In this document: one piece after another, positions 53,101 through 62,247 of the stretch
How positions within the stretch are numbered: the stretch's first letter is position 1
How the letters are laid out: the number at the start of each line of letters is the position of its first letter
From: Paenibacillus pinihumi DSM 23905 = JCM 16419
Lineage (GTDB): Bacteria > Bacillota > Bacilli > Paenibacillales > Paenibacillaceae
Length of the DNA: 64,000 nucleotides
Assembly: GCF_000422505.1 (NCBI RefSeq)
Contig: NZ_AULX01000012.1
Location: 62,001-126,000 of the forward strand
Reading direction: 5' to 3'
Translations under genes and position numbers: made by a program
The notes under the pieces: generated by a model
The model's input: the letters and a program-made list of their open reading frames with translations, nothing else
Database searches by the model: none
Told to the model about the DNA's origin: nothing

Positions 53101-53344
53101 TGCAGCCATGCTGCCTTCGGGCGTCCTGTCACTGCTGCAAATCGCGACAATTGTATTGTGCGGATTGTTCCTGTACGCGCTCGTCATGCTGCCGCTGTTC
53201 GTACCGGTAATGGTGCGGATGTTTGGCGAGGCCAACTGGTGGCCGTTCATGAAGCGCAAGGAAGAAGAAGAATACGGCTTTGGCAGCGGCTCTCCTGCAG
53301 TTGCCCATATCAGTTCAACATCGAAGGACAGCTCTCATTCCTAG
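50132..53344 (+). CDS. MMPL/RND family transporter (YdgH-like)
   Basis: 1,070-aa membrane protein with two homologous halves, each with an extracellular domain and a block of about five or six helices (about 185-360 and 870-1050). GIGTDYCILLISRFKEEL and GIDYSIFLMDRFKEY carry the paired acidic residues of the RND proton relay. Between them is a long glycine- and Leu-rich helical repeat region (about 470-790, GDGLNEGKDGLGKIGDGLAEA style heptads) as in YhgE/MmpL-like proteins. It probably exports hydrophobic compounds or drugs. Coupled to the MarR gene. Confidence 0.93.
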   Translation: MKIILKLKWVIMVLWLIAGAGLFLGAPNMEELVRDKGQISVPEGYSSSVANNLIKELQGHDPNAPKTNSAVLVFHNEKGLDDSELGKIKQGVEGLKKSEDTYGITSVITHFDTPELKKQLVSEDGATVMALVDVAANNRTPAEMRDALYAAVQGVDVTHYYTGDWLINEDVVESSQAGLKKTELITLVFILAILFIVFRSAVAPIIPLITVGLSYVVSQSVVAYLVHYANFPLSNFTQIFMVAVLFGIGTDYCILLISRFKEELTHSGSKTEAVLATYKTAGKTVFYSGLAVLVGFASIGFSDFILYRSAVAVAVGVAVLLIALVTIVPFFMAVMGKAIFWPVKGSLEHKPSALWGAVGNFSLKRPMWALVILAVLVVPFLAAYKGSVSFNSLDEIGDKYDSVKAFQVISDSFGPGDSLASTVVVKTDKPLDSTEGLSAVEQVSRELAKIDGVKLVRSATRPAGDALDDFEVGKQVQTLGDGLNEGKDGLGKIGDGLAEASKALGDNAPKLNEAVDGAAQLITGTNKLKDGVTQLGDGLKRIEKGLRDGSAGAGELKAGLEQAKTSADQLTQASRDLLKGYKEMGGGIGQISKGYTDVTAMQKQLASQIGGLGEGLGALAEKHPELKDDAAYGELQKSVGVLQATAGGITQGLEQLNTQLAGLGGGLNQANNGLGQAIEGQAALAKGLEQLAAGIGSLQAGIDQAANGQGQIVKGLPAISGGFDQLTDGQKQLQSGFADLNGQLVKLTDGLDQSVDGLSKVSGGLNSARGYLTELSDSPNRQMTGWFLPGDVIDKEEFQTALDVYMSKDRKIAKFDVVFEGNPYDRATMDKIPLLQDAAARGLKGTAFDKAELAVGGVTSMNEDLRTISASDYSRTVIFMMIGIMLILILMFRSFILPIYLVASLLLTYYTSMAITELIFVRMLGYSGVSWAVPFFGFVLLVALGIDYSIFLMDRFKEYRNLKPTEAILLSMKNMGTVIMSAALILGGTFAAMLPSGVLSLLQIATIVLCGLFLYALVMLPLFVPVMVRMFGEANWWPFMKRKEEEEYGFGSGSPAVAHISSTSKDSSHS

Positions 53345-53396
53345 AGTTGGAGCCGCGTTGAATCTGCTGAGAATGAAGTATCATTTTGCTAAAAAC

Positions 53397-53431
53397 AAAA
53401 CCTCCTGTCCGCGAGCGGATCAGGAGGTTTT
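53397..53431. terminator. Bidirectional terminator
   Basis: AAAACCTCCTGTCCGC/GCGGATCAGGAGGTTTT between convergent genes, with A-run and T-run on the two sides. Confidence 0.9.
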
Positions 53432-53469
53432 GTTGATTTTTAGGACTGCAGTTGCCCATTATTGAATAC

Positions 53470-54786
53470 TCAGTCCTTTTCATAGATGGAGCCGGAAGAG
53501 CCGGAGAACAGCTCGGCATATACTTTTTCCGCATAGGCATCCGTCATTCCGGAAATATAGTCCGCCACGAAGCGGGCCCAAGGCCAGTGCTGCTTATGCT
53601 GCTTGTAGCTCTCGACCCAATCAGGGGGAATAATAAGCTTTCCATAGTCAGGATCGATGAAGCTGTCCCATAGCCGCCCAATGCGGATTTCGCTACGCAT
53701 CTGCAGCCGCTGTACGCGAAAGTCCTTCACAAGTGTAACCCAGGCAAGCTTCTTCAGAATTTCCATTGTGCGCAACAGCTCGAAATCCTTTTGTCCGTCG
53801 CGGACGAAGGTGACGCGCTTCCAGCTGCTGGCGGGATCATCAATAATGCCGACCCGTCCGGCGAAGATGCTTACCCAGCGCGCCTTCATTTCCTTGCGTG
53901 TCCGTGAAGGCTCATGATTGCAGGCGGCGTAGACTTCCTCCCATTGGTCAAAATAGCCGGCAAGTACTTTGCGTACCATAGCCGGAACATCAATCTGATC
54001 CCAGTATACATCGCTATTGTGCACATCCTGGGTAATTTCCTGTACTAGCAGCTCGATCAGCCGCTCATCCTCAAAGAACGCACGGTCCATGCGGATTTTG
54101 CCCGCCCGGATGCCGTCCTCAATATCATGGGTGGAATAAGCGATATCATCGCATAAATCCATTAATTGCGTCTCCAGCGTCCCGCAGCCTTCAGGCATTT
54201 GCCACAGGTCGCGCAGTTGCTTGATGATTTGCCATTCCGAGGTATACAGACCTTTCAGCTGCCCGGTCTCTCCAAGCGAGAACGGGTATTTGTTAATAGC
54301 CAGCAGCACGGCTGCCGTCAGGTCCAGCCCGCTGCCGCTTCCGGCCCGCTTCTCCAGGAACATCAGGATACGGAAGTTTTGGGCATTGCCTTCATAAGGA
54401 ATGCCGCTGTGCTGCAGCAGGAGCCGGTTCAGCACGGACTCTCCCCGGTGGCCGAAAGGAGGATGCCCGAGGTCGTGGGCGAGTGCCGCGCATTCGACAA
54501 CAGCGGATTCAATCATCAGTCCGGGATGCTCTTTCTTGCCAAGGAAGGGATAATGCTTGCCCAGTCGGCGTGCCACCTCGCGGGCGATTTGGGATACCTC
54601 CAGGGAGTGTGTCAGCCGGGTGCGGTAATAATCCCCTGTACCGGCACCGAATACTTGAGATTTGCCCTGCATCCGCCGGAATGCAGGCGACTGGATTAAG
54701 CGGGCGTAATCCCGTTCATATTCCTCGCGCTCTTCACTGAAATTATGAATGGAAGGCTCGGCCAGCCGCATTGTGCGAAGATCCAT
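53470..54786 (-). CDS. dgt: Deoxyguanosinetriphosphate triphosphohydrolase-like protein
   Basis: 438-aa HD-domain enzyme that removes triphosphate from dNTPs. Metal ligands sit in HSLEVSQIARE, ALAHDLGHPPFGHRGE and DDIAYSTHDIEDG. N-terminal RDYARLIQSPAFRRMQGKSQVF is typical of the family. GGAGGAGAG precedes the ATG. It regulates nucleotide pools; no linked genes suggest a phage-defence context here. Confidence 0.92.
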   Translation of the reverse strand: MDLRTMRLAEPSIHNFSEEREEYERDYARLIQSPAFRRMQGKSQVFGAGTGDYYRTRLTHSLEVSQIAREVARRLGKHYPFLGKKEHPGLMIESAVVECAALAHDLGHPPFGHRGESVLNRLLLQHSGIPYEGNAQNFRILMFLEKRAGSGSGLDLTAAVLLAINKYPFSLGETGQLKGLYTSEWQIIKQLRDLWQMPEGCGTLETQLMDLCDDIAYSTHDIEDGIRAGKIRMDRAFFEDERLIELLVQEITQDVHNSDVYWDQIDVPAMVRKVLAGYFDQWEEVYAACNHEPSRTRKEMKARWVSIFAGRVGIIDDPASSWKRVTFVRDGQKDFELLRTMEILKKLAWVTLVKDFRVQRLQMRSEIRIGRLWDSFIDPDYGKLIIPPDWVESYKQHKQHWPWARFVADYISGMTDAYAEKVYAELFSGSSGSIYEKD

Positions 54787-54859
54787 GCTTCTCTCCTCCT
54801 TTGGCGTTCCATAATATAATGAAAAATAAGTTCAGGCTTGGGTATCAAGTTGTTCCTTG

Positions 54860-57157
54860 TCATTCGCTGCGGTTCTTTTCCGCAGCGGCACCGGGCAAAG
54901 CTACTTCCACAGTAGTTCCCTTGCCCAACTCGCTGTAAACATTTAATGACCCTTTATGATGGGAAATAATCTGCTGGCAAATCATCAGTCCAAGCCCGGT
55001 TCCGGTATCCTTGCGGGTAAAAAAAGGTTCGCCGATATGCTGCAAATCCTCCTTGGAAATGCCGGTCCCCTCATCGGTGACACGCACGATGACCTTGCCT
55101 TCTATATGTTGTTCAATTTCCATCGCAATGGTTCCGCCTCCGGGCATGGCTTCCATCGCATTTTTGAGCAGATTGACGAAGACCTGTTTAAGCTGGTTCG
55201 GCTCCCCTGTTACAAGGACCGGCTGGCCTTCACTCGGCAGATTAATCTGAATCTTGTCCAGATTGGCCTGTCCGTCAAGCAGCATCACCAGATCATTCAG
55301 CAGCTTGCGCAAATTGAAGGTCTGAATGGAAATGACCTGCGGCTTGGCCAGTACGAGGAATTCACTCACGATGAAGTTGATCCGGTCGAGCTCCGCAAGC
55401 ATAATGTTCAGATGGCTTTGGCTCACCGTTCCTTTTGTCTTCTGCAATTGTACGAACCCGCGCAGCGTCGTCAGCGGGTTGCGCACCTCATGCGCGACAC
55501 CGGCCGCAAGCTGTCCGACGACGGACAGCTTCTCCGAGCGGAGAATCATCTCCTCGGTCTGCTTGCGGTCGGTAATATTGCGGGAGATTGTCGCGATTGC
55601 CACGATCTCTTCCTGCTCATTGCGGATCGGAGAGATGGTGAGGCTGACATCGACATGTCCGCCGCTCTTAATCATGCGTGCTGTCTCGTAGCCGGTGACG
55701 GTCTCGCCCTGAAATATCCGCCGGATCAGATCCTGCTCCTCCTCCCGCATTGAATCAAGCTGGCCGGGAAGGGGCTGTCCCTTTAATTCCTCGAAGCTCC
55801 AGCCATAGATTTGCCAGAATGCCTTGTTTGCCCGTGTGATGTTGCCCTGCAAATCCGAAACATGGATTGCATCGGATGTATGATTGATGAAGGATTCAAG
55901 ATATTCCTTCGTGCTCCGAAGCTCCTCGGCCGAATTCTGAAGGCGGTTCATATAGAGCTGCAGGTTGTCCGACATGGAGTTGACCCGTGCAGCCAACTGC
56001 CCAAGCTCGTCCCGGGTATTCTTTAATTCAATCTTCGTCCCGAAGCTGCCTGAGGAGATTTCGTTCACCTTATTGACGATCTTGCTTAAGGAACGGATCA
56101 GTACCCCTGATATGAAGTAGCTTCCGAACATCGTAATGACAAGCAGAAAGAAGGAGATTAGCGTCTGAATGAACAGCTGGTCGTACAGCGGCTGCACAAT
56201 CGTTTTCTGATCCAGCACAATGCTGAATACATAGGGCTTGGATTCGCCCGCAATCGGGATGAAATATTTGGTTACCTGTCTGCCTTCGATGGTCGCTGTC
56301 TGCGTCTGGATTTGATGGGATACTGCGGCGTTTTGGATGCTCCGCAAATCCTCTTCGGGCGCAGGGTTGGCATAGTGGTTATTGCCGAAGAGCACGGCCC
56401 GGACATCGAGATTGTAGACCAGACGTCCCTTCTTCACCCTTAGAATCGGGTCCTTGCCGAAGAATTCGGGATCGAATCCGTTAATTTCAAGCACACCCGG
56501 GTAGCCTTTGGTCAACTTCGGAATCGTCTCTTTTTTGAAGCGGTCGGTGAAGGCAATCAAGGGTTCTACGCTTATATAGGGATTAATCATATAATTTGTT
56601 GTTCCATCGTAATAATAGCCCCATTTTACAATCTTGTCCGGGTTGGATGAGGCAAAATTATAGGGGCCGGACCAGAAGTCTTTGAGCTTCTGTCCCTGTG
56701 GAATTGTAACTTCCCGGTTATCCAGCAGCTGATTAAAAGCAGTGTGCCAATATCCCCAAGTGGTGGAACTCATATTCAGCTCAGCCGGGTCAGAGGATTT
56801 CTCGGCAATAATATCGCTGCCTGAACGCCGCCATAATGTAATTTCGTTCACATTGAGCTCACGGCTAAGACGTCTCAATTCTTCATTGGTAATCTGATCA
56901 ATATCGGCAGGAAGCTGCTTCCTCGCGGAAACTGCAGCCATGCGCAGCATGCGTCCAAGTGATTCTTCCATGTTGTTTCTTGCAGAGCTTGTAGCTTCCA
57001 GTGCGGAGCCGATCTGCTCGGAGATCGCTTGCGACTGCTGTTTGGCGCTGGTGATAAGCCTGTCCATTGTCGTAAAATAATAGATGGAGATATTCAGTGT
57101 AAGCACTACCGCTACGACAAGTGAAATACACAAGGACAACTTCAGCTTGATGGACAT
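54860..57157 (-). CDS. Membrane sensor kinase with extracellular, HAMP and PAS domains
   Basis: 765-aa kinase: first helix at about 7-30, a Cache-like extracellular region of roughly 290 residues (about 32-320), second helix at about 325-350, HAMP (about 350-400), PAS (about 425-535, FINHTSDAIHVSDLQGNITRANKAF), HisKA (AAGVAHEVRNPLTTLRGF, His556) and HATPase (NLLKNAMEAMPGGG, EPFFTRKDTGTGLGL). ATG 57157 follows AAGGAAGG. The core is of the sporulation-kinase type; no regulator is adjacent. KinD-like architecture (Cache-PAS-HK) is suggestive. Confidence 0.88.
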   Translation of the reverse strand: MSIKLKLSLCISLVVAVVLTLNISIYYFTTMDRLITSAKQQSQAISEQIGSALEATSSARNNMEESLGRMLRMAAVSARKQLPADIDQITNEELRRLSRELNVNEITLWRRSGSDIIAEKSSDPAELNMSSTTWGYWHTAFNQLLDNREVTIPQGQKLKDFWSGPYNFASSNPDKIVKWGYYYDGTTNYMINPYISVEPLIAFTDRFKKETIPKLTKGYPGVLEINGFDPEFFGKDPILRVKKGRLVYNLDVRAVLFGNNHYANPAPEEDLRSIQNAAVSHQIQTQTATIEGRQVTKYFIPIAGESKPYVFSIVLDQKTIVQPLYDQLFIQTLISFFLLVITMFGSYFISGVLIRSLSKIVNKVNEISSGSFGTKIELKNTRDELGQLAARVNSMSDNLQLYMNRLQNSAEELRSTKEYLESFINHTSDAIHVSDLQGNITRANKAFWQIYGWSFEELKGQPLPGQLDSMREEEQDLIRRIFQGETVTGYETARMIKSGGHVDVSLTISPIRNEQEEIVAIATISRNITDRKQTEEMILRSEKLSVVGQLAAGVAHEVRNPLTTLRGFVQLQKTKGTVSQSHLNIMLAELDRINFIVSEFLVLAKPQVISIQTFNLRKLLNDLVMLLDGQANLDKIQINLPSEGQPVLVTGEPNQLKQVFVNLLKNAMEAMPGGGTIAMEIEQHIEGKVIVRVTDEGTGISKEDLQHIGEPFFTRKDTGTGLGLMICQQIISHHKGSLNVYSELGKGTTVEVALPGAAAEKNRSE

Positions 57158-57378
57158 ACCTGCACCTTCCTTTAAATCTAACATAGCGTTCTATTGAAGT
57201 TTACACGGAAGCCTAACAACCTGCAATTGGATTCCGCATTTTGTTAAATGCTTGGAAAAACGTTTAAATTTTGGATTCGGAATCAACTGTCAAATTTTTA
57301 TTTTGATTTAAGGTACTTGAACCGCTAGTCTGCTATATTTGGTATTATATTGGTATGACAAATGAAAGGGGTAACGGA

Positions 57379-58569
57379 ATGAAAGAGCCGGAAGACAAGA
57401 AAGTGAATGAATCCCTTCCAGAAGAAGAAAGCAAAGCGGAGGGCACCACAGAAGCAAAGGAGGAAATAGCTGAATCAGCCGGTAACAAGCTGGCTGGTGA
57501 TGAACCTGGCAAGGGCGAGCCTGTGGAGAACAAACAGAGAGAGAACGATTTTCAGAATGTGCTCGCCGATATTCCGGAAGAGGAGCCGCCAGCACCGAAA
57601 AAGCCGAACAAGCTGGCTGCTGTTTGGATGGGCGTATCTTTTGTGCTGCTGGTGCTGCTGATTGTCATCGCAGTGACGGGGCCGCTGGGCGGCAAAGCTT
57701 CGAATGAAGTTATAGCGACCGTTAACGGCGACAACATTTCGAAGAATGATCTGTATAATACCCTCGTGGATGCGGGAGGCAAGGAAACACTGGAATCCTT
57801 GATTACCGAGAAGCTCTTGAGCCAGGAGATGGTTAAGGCAGGTCTGACGGTTACCGATGCCGACGTGGATGAGGAATGGAAGAAGCTTGAAGATCAATAT
57901 GGCTCCAAAGAGCAGCTGATGAATGCCGTAGTTCAGAACGGCATGACAGAAGCTATTCTGCGCAAACAGATGTATCACCAGATCGAGCTGCGCAAGCTGC
58001 TTGGGCCGACAGTCGAAGTAACCGACGACAAAGTAAAGGAATACTACGAACAGAACAAGCAATACATGGGTACGCCTGAACAGGTAAGAGCTTCCCATAT
58101 TCTTGTAGCTTCGGAAAAAGAAGCCGAGGACATTCTGAAGGAGCTGAAGCAGGGAGCGGATTTCGCGACCCTGGCGAAGGAGAAATCGACGGATCCGGGT
58201 TCCAAGGAAAACGGCGGGGATTTAAACTTCTTTGGTCGCGGCCAAATGGTGCCTGAATTTGAGGAAGCAGCCTTTGCTCTGAAAAAGGGCGAGCTGAGCG
58301 GTATCGTCAAAACGATGCACGGCTTCCACATTATTAAGCTGACGGACCGTAAAGAAGCTGAAACTCCAACGTATGAGGAGAAAAAGGACGAGCTGAAAGA
58401 GCAGCTTGTTAATAATGAGATTTACACCAAGTCTGCCACTTGGCTTCAGGAGCTCCATGACAAAGCTGTCATCGATAACAAGCTGAATCCGGAGCAGCCG
58501 AGCACACAGGAGAACCCTGCCGAGGGTGGACAGAAGGACAACGGAGCTAACTCAGCCAAGAACAAATAA
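57379..58569 (+). CDS. PrsA-like foldase, membrane-anchored rather than lipoprotein
   Basis: 396-aa protein: a long acidic cytoplasmic N-terminus (about 1-75), one transmembrane helix (AVWMGVSFVLLVLLIVIAV, about 83-101), a SurA-N-like region (about 115-230) and a parvulin PPIase domain (RASHILVAS ... GDLNFFGRGQMVPEFEEAAF ... GFHIIKLTD, about 235-330), then a low-complexity polar tail. There is no lipobox Cys, unlike classical PrsA. ATG 57379 is chosen with AAAGGGG upstream. It probably helps fold exported proteins at the membrane surface. Confidence 0.88.
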   Translation: MKEPEDKKVNESLPEEESKAEGTTEAKEEIAESAGNKLAGDEPGKGEPVENKQRENDFQNVLADIPEEEPPAPKKPNKLAAVWMGVSFVLLVLLIVIAVTGPLGGKASNEVIATVNGDNISKNDLYNTLVDAGGKETLESLITEKLLSQEMVKAGLTVTDADVDEEWKKLEDQYGSKEQLMNAVVQNGMTEAILRKQMYHQIELRKLLGPTVEVTDDKVKEYYEQNKQYMGTPEQVRASHILVASEKEAEDILKELKQGADFATLAKEKSTDPGSKENGGDLNFFGRGQMVPEFEEAAFALKKGELSGIVKTMHGFHIIKLTDRKEAETPTYEEKKDELKEQLVNNEIYTKSATWLQELHDKAVIDNKLNPEQPSTQENPAEGGQKDNGANSAKNK

Positions 58570-58602
58570 AGCAATTATCTTCTCAGACAATTTTCTTAAT
58601 AG

Positions 58603-58637
58603 AAACGCCGATTCCATGATAACGGAATCGGCGTTTT
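58603..58637 (+). terminator. Terminator of the foldase gene
   Basis: AAACGCCGATTCC/GGAATCGGCGTTT 13-bp stem followed by TTGG. Confidence 0.82.
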
Positions 58638-58750
58638 GGCGTTGCGGTGATCAGCTATGGTCTTGTTCTTGAAAAGAGTAAGAAGATTAAAGTTTTGGTT
58701 AAATTCACCTATAAAAAGAGGTTTTTTGAATTATTTGTATAATATAGTAT

Positions 58751-59026
58751 TTATGATTTAGTTTTCTCTATCCACTTTAAGCATAGGATGAAAACAAGGA
58801 GTATTACACAAACATTTATTAAATATAAATCAACCCTGAAACTTGATAATTTTATGTTCTTCCAAAAAATTATCTCATACCATTTCTCTAAATAGTCATA
58901 TTTCCCCCCTTTAAAAAACAAAAAGTTTATAGGATATCCAAATTTATTTCCCCCATTATTAATTAATATTGAAATTAAAGGTAATATGATGCTCAATAAT
59001 ATACTAATTACCCATTTTACTTTCAT
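58751..59026 (-). CDS. Small membrane protein (91 aa), AT-rich
   Basis: Two hydrophobic helices (about 4-22 and 66-85) separated by an aromatic-rich loop (FGYPINFLFFKGGKYDYLEKWYEIIFW). AGGTGAAGGGG lies upstream of the ATG. Strongly AT-rich compared with flanking operons. Divergent from the next secreted-protein gene with only 62 bp between starts, so shared regulation is likely. Family not recognised. Confidence 0.65.
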   Translation of the reverse strand: MKVKWVISILLSIILPLISILINNGGNKFGYPINFLFFKGGKYDYLEKWYEIIFWKNIKLSSFRVDLYLINVCVILLVFILCLKWIEKTKS

Positions 59027-59088
59027 ATGAATTCAGCCCCTTCACCTCATTTTTAATAAATAAAAAATTAATAAGGAGAGTGTGTTGT

Positions 59089-59757
59089 TTGGCCAAAAAA
59101 AGTTTGTTGTTTTGTTTGTCGTTCGTATTAATGCTATTCATTGTTACTCCTGTTTCTGCTTCTTCCCCGGAAAAATCGGGTTTGAGTGATGAACAGGTAA
59201 GACAGAAGTTAATCGATATTGGAACAAAATATGGGGTAGAAGTTATAACTCCTGATAGTTCTACATCAAGGCAAAATAACAGTCTGGGATTAGAACTTAA
59301 AAAATTCGATTCATTTGAAGAATTGAAAGCGTTCATCTCTGCGTTAATTATGGCGGATAAACATACTAATCAAGATATATCAACATTTACTTCCCCACAA
59401 AATTTTAATACCTCATCCACTTATCATGATGGTCATGTGAAATGGTATGCGATGTTAGTTGGTGGTCTTTTTTCGTGGAAAAACATAGATTATTCTTATA
59501 GAGTAGCATTTGAAAATAACGGAAGAGGTTACCTGACCAACATTTTCAATGTTAATTCTTATCTTACAGGCCTACAAACAGGGCTTGATTGGACCCAGAC
59601 TTCATCAGCTAGTACGATGTGGAGTGGAAATACGGCTTATATATCTGTGGACGGTTACTATTTGGTTGGAGCAGAAGTTTTTGGAATTCCAATCGGATAT
59701 AAACATAAAACAACATGGAATAGAACTGTAGAGATGAGTTTACCTTGGCTCGCATAA
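59089..59757 (+). CDS. Secreted protein of unknown function (222 aa), AT-rich
   Basis: TTG 59089 is chosen: AAGGAG ends 10 nt upstream, whereas the in-frame GTG at 59080 is too close. Signal peptide KKSLLFCLSFVLMLFIVTPVSA. The mature region begins with a polar helix (SDEQVRQKLIDIGTKYG), then a beta-rich domain with many aromatic, Gly and Ser residues (WYAMLVGGLFSWKNIDYSYRVAF, ASTMWSGNTAYISVDGYYLVG). No family recognised; a secreted toxin or bacteriocin-like effector with the divergent small membrane protein as partner is a speculation only. Confidence 0.65.
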   Translation: MAKKSLLFCLSFVLMLFIVTPVSASSPEKSGLSDEQVRQKLIDIGTKYGVEVITPDSSTSRQNNSLGLELKKFDSFEELKAFISALIMADKHTNQDISTFTSPQNFNTSSTYHDGHVKWYAMLVGGLFSWKNIDYSYRVAFENNGRGYLTNIFNVNSYLTGLQTGLDWTQTSSASTMWSGNTAYISVDGYYLVGAEVFGIPIGYKHKTTWNRTVEMSLPWLA

Positions 59758-60263
59758 TATGAATTAAATACTGGTGAAGGGGACATGAGTTAAGGGGGAG
59801 TTATCTCCTCCTTAATATAAATTAAGGCATATTGGCTTGTATATAGTCGACCATCAGTTTTCAGTTTTTGCTATCGTGAAGATTAATTCGTCCTTCCCCA
59901 TCTTTACTTCCCCTAATTCATTTCTTCTTATAAGCAACAGCAAATTAATGACTAAGTACAAAGAAATCATACCACCAGGCCGGCTCCTTTGTTTTAATCT
60001 GCCCTCCTTTATGATATTTTTTGTGGCATTACATATGCATAAGATGGTATCCCTACTTCCCTATATGATATTTCAAATTATAAAAAAATCCAAATTTGGG
60101 ACATATCCTTAAGTTAATTGTTGCTGAATCTCATAAATGGAAATTACGTTTTTTGCAATACAAAACCAACAGAAGTTTTTCGCCGGAAAATTGGTGTTTT
60201 CAAAGCATTTCATAGATAATAGAGGAGTATAGAGATAATGGGGAACGGGGGGCTCCTTAAGCG
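59758..60263. other. AT-rich intergenic stretch
   Basis: About 500 bp without a convincing gene; a 91-codon frame (59837-60112) has no ribosome site or protein-like composition. It probably contains the cls promoter. Confidence 0.5.
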
Positions 60264-61706
60264 ATGCTGCAAAATACAATTGCCATCTTGTATGTGTTGA
60301 ACTTCCTTTTGGCAGGCACCGTTATTTTCCTGGAGCGGCGCAATGTCGCTGCTACATGGGCGTGGCTGCTGGTGCTTTCATTTCTGCCCAGTATTGGCTT
60401 TATATTATATCTGATTGTAGGGCAGAACATGAGCCGCCGCAAGATCTACAAGATCAAGATCGACCGGCTTAATCATATTCGCGATATTCTGCGCAAGCAG
60501 TTCAGAATGCTGGAACAGCGCAAAATCGAGTTCAAGGACCCGGCGATTTCAAGCTATCATGATATGATTTTAATGAATCTGGTCAGCAGCCATTCGTTGT
60601 ACACGCAAGACAACAGTGTGCAAATATTCACCGAAGGACAAAGCAAATTCGACTCCCTGCTGGAGGATATCCGAAGCGCACGGGAGCATATTCACATGCT
60701 GTACTTTATTGTGCGGGATGATGAGCTCGGCAAGCGGCTGATGCAGACGCTGGTGAAAAAAGCGCAAGAGGGCGTGGAGGTACGCTTCCTGTATGATCAT
60801 GTCGGCTCACGGGCGCTGCCGAAACGCTTCTTTCAGGAGCTTACGGAGGCCGGGGGACATGTGGCGGCATTCTTCCCGTCCCGGATTCCGCTGCTCAATC
60901 TGCGGCTGAATTACCGCAACCACCGCAAGCTGGCGATTATTGATGGACATTACGGCTACATTGGCGGCTTCAATATCGGGGACGAATACTTAGGCAAATC
61001 CAAGCGGTTCGGCCCTTGGCGGGATACCCATCTGAAGCTGGAGGGCAGTGCTGTCCAGCAGATTCAGGTGCAATTCATACTGGATTGGAATCTGGCCTCG
61101 ACGGCACAACTGCCGCTGGAGCTGGATTATTTCCGGGTATCCTCGGAATGCGAAGGCTCGGTAGGGATGCAGATCGTATCCAGCGGACCGGACTCCGTGC
61201 TGGAACAGATCAAGAACAGTTACTTGAAGATGATCTATGCGGCCAAGGAAAGCATCTATTTGCAGACGCCGTATTTCATTCCGGACGACAGCTTGCTTAC
61301 AGCGTTGAAGCTGGCTTCGATTTCGGGTGTAAATGTCAAGGTTATGATTCCGAACAAGCCGGACCATAAGCTGGTCTATTGGGCTTCATCCTTCTATCTG
61401 GGCGAGCTGCTGGAAAGCGGTGTGCAGGTCTATCTGTACAACAGCGGCTTCATTCATGCGAAGACAATTGTCGTAGACGGCAAGCTGGCTTCGGTCGGAA
61501 CGGCGAATATCGATATCCGCAGCTTCCGGCTCAATTTTGAAATGAACGCCTTTATCTATGATACGGCTACATCTACACGCCTCCAGCGGATTTTTGAGCG
61601 GGATATGCGCTCCAGCACGGAGCTGACAAGGGATACCTATCATAACCGTTCGCTGCTCCTCAAGTTTAAGGAATCACTGGCACGGCTGCTGTCGCCGATT
61701 TTGTAG
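60264..61706 (+). CDS. cls: Cardiolipin synthase
   Basis: 480-aa phospholipase-D family enzyme that joins two phosphatidylglycerols into cardiolipin at the membrane. Two N-terminal helices (about 2-24 and 32-53), then two HKD motifs: NHRKLAIIDGHYGYIGG and HAKTIVVDGKLASVGTANID. Length and order match bacterial Cls. Cardiolipin content affects envelope-active peptide resistance, in line with other genes here. Confidence 0.94.
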   Translation: MLQNTIAILYVLNFLLAGTVIFLERRNVAATWAWLLVLSFLPSIGFILYLIVGQNMSRRKIYKIKIDRLNHIRDILRKQFRMLEQRKIEFKDPAISSYHDMILMNLVSSHSLYTQDNSVQIFTEGQSKFDSLLEDIRSAREHIHMLYFIVRDDELGKRLMQTLVKKAQEGVEVRFLYDHVGSRALPKRFFQELTEAGGHVAAFFPSRIPLLNLRLNYRNHRKLAIIDGHYGYIGGFNIGDEYLGKSKRFGPWRDTHLKLEGSAVQQIQVQFILDWNLASTAQLPLELDYFRVSSECEGSVGMQIVSSGPDSVLEQIKNSYLKMIYAAKESIYLQTPYFIPDDSLLTALKLASISGVNVKVMIPNKPDHKLVYWASSFYLGELLESGVQVYLYNSGFIHAKTIVVDGKLASVGTANIDIRSFRLNFEMNAFIYDTATSTRLQRIFERDMRSSTELTRDTYHNRSLLLKFKESLARLLSPIL

Positions 61707-61738
61707 CTTGCGTTTTTGGATTAGATCATAGGCAAAAG

Positions 61739-61770
61739 AATGGCCGGCAATCATCGGATTGCCGGCCATT
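61739..61770 (+). terminator. Terminator of cls
   Basis: AATGGCCGGCAATC/GATTGCCGGCCATT 14-bp stem followed by CTTTATTT. Confidence 0.85.
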
Positions 61771-61884
61771 CTTTATTTAAAATCTGAGATGGCTCTTGTC
61801 CAGGTTAGCGCTTAATCATAAAGGAGGTTTTTAACAGCAATCGGTACTCCCCCTCATTGCTGCAACCTGGCACAGGCCATAATG

Positions 61885-62247
61885 TCAAATGTTTTCCTTA
61901 CTATCCGGCTCCCGCCTGCTAAAGCGCGCTGAATCTTCCATCATATATTCCGCGTCTGTATGTACGTCATCCATGCCGGATGCGGATTCCGGGGCAGCAG
62001 CACTCTGGCTGGCCAATTGCTTCTCCAGGCCGCGAATCCGGCGCTGCAGCTTGAACTGGCGAATGATCGCAAAGAAGAACACGGTCAGTCCGCCCAGCAA
62101 AGTGGAAATCAGAATGACGAGAATGAGTGGTGTCTGGGTTTGGACGAAGCCAAAGTTGACCTGCACCTTGTCCACATTAATTACAGCAAAGATTGCCGTA
62201 ATGAGTGCAAAGAGCAGAGCGGAGATGACCATCCATTGTGTTTTCAT
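61885..62247 (-). CDS. LapA-domain (DUF1049) membrane protein
   Basis: 120-aa protein with two helices (about 4-22 and 40-62) separated by VDKVQVNFGFVQTQTPLILV, the LapA/DUF1049 pattern, then a coiled-coil segment (RIRGLEKQLASQ) and a polar acidic tail. LapA proteins in Gram-negatives help assemble lipopolysaccharide; in Firmicutes the role is unknown. Confidence 0.85.
   Translation of the reverse strand: MKTQWMVISALLFALITAIFAVINVDKVQVNFGFVQTQTPLILVILISTLLGGLTVFFFAIIRQFKLQRRIRGLEKQLASQSAAAPESASGMDDVHTDAEYMMEDSARFSRREPDSKENI

Noticed and set aside
59837-60112. 91-codon plus-strand frame in the AT-rich gap
   Set aside because: No ribosome site, composition typical of random AT-rich translation, no plausible domain.
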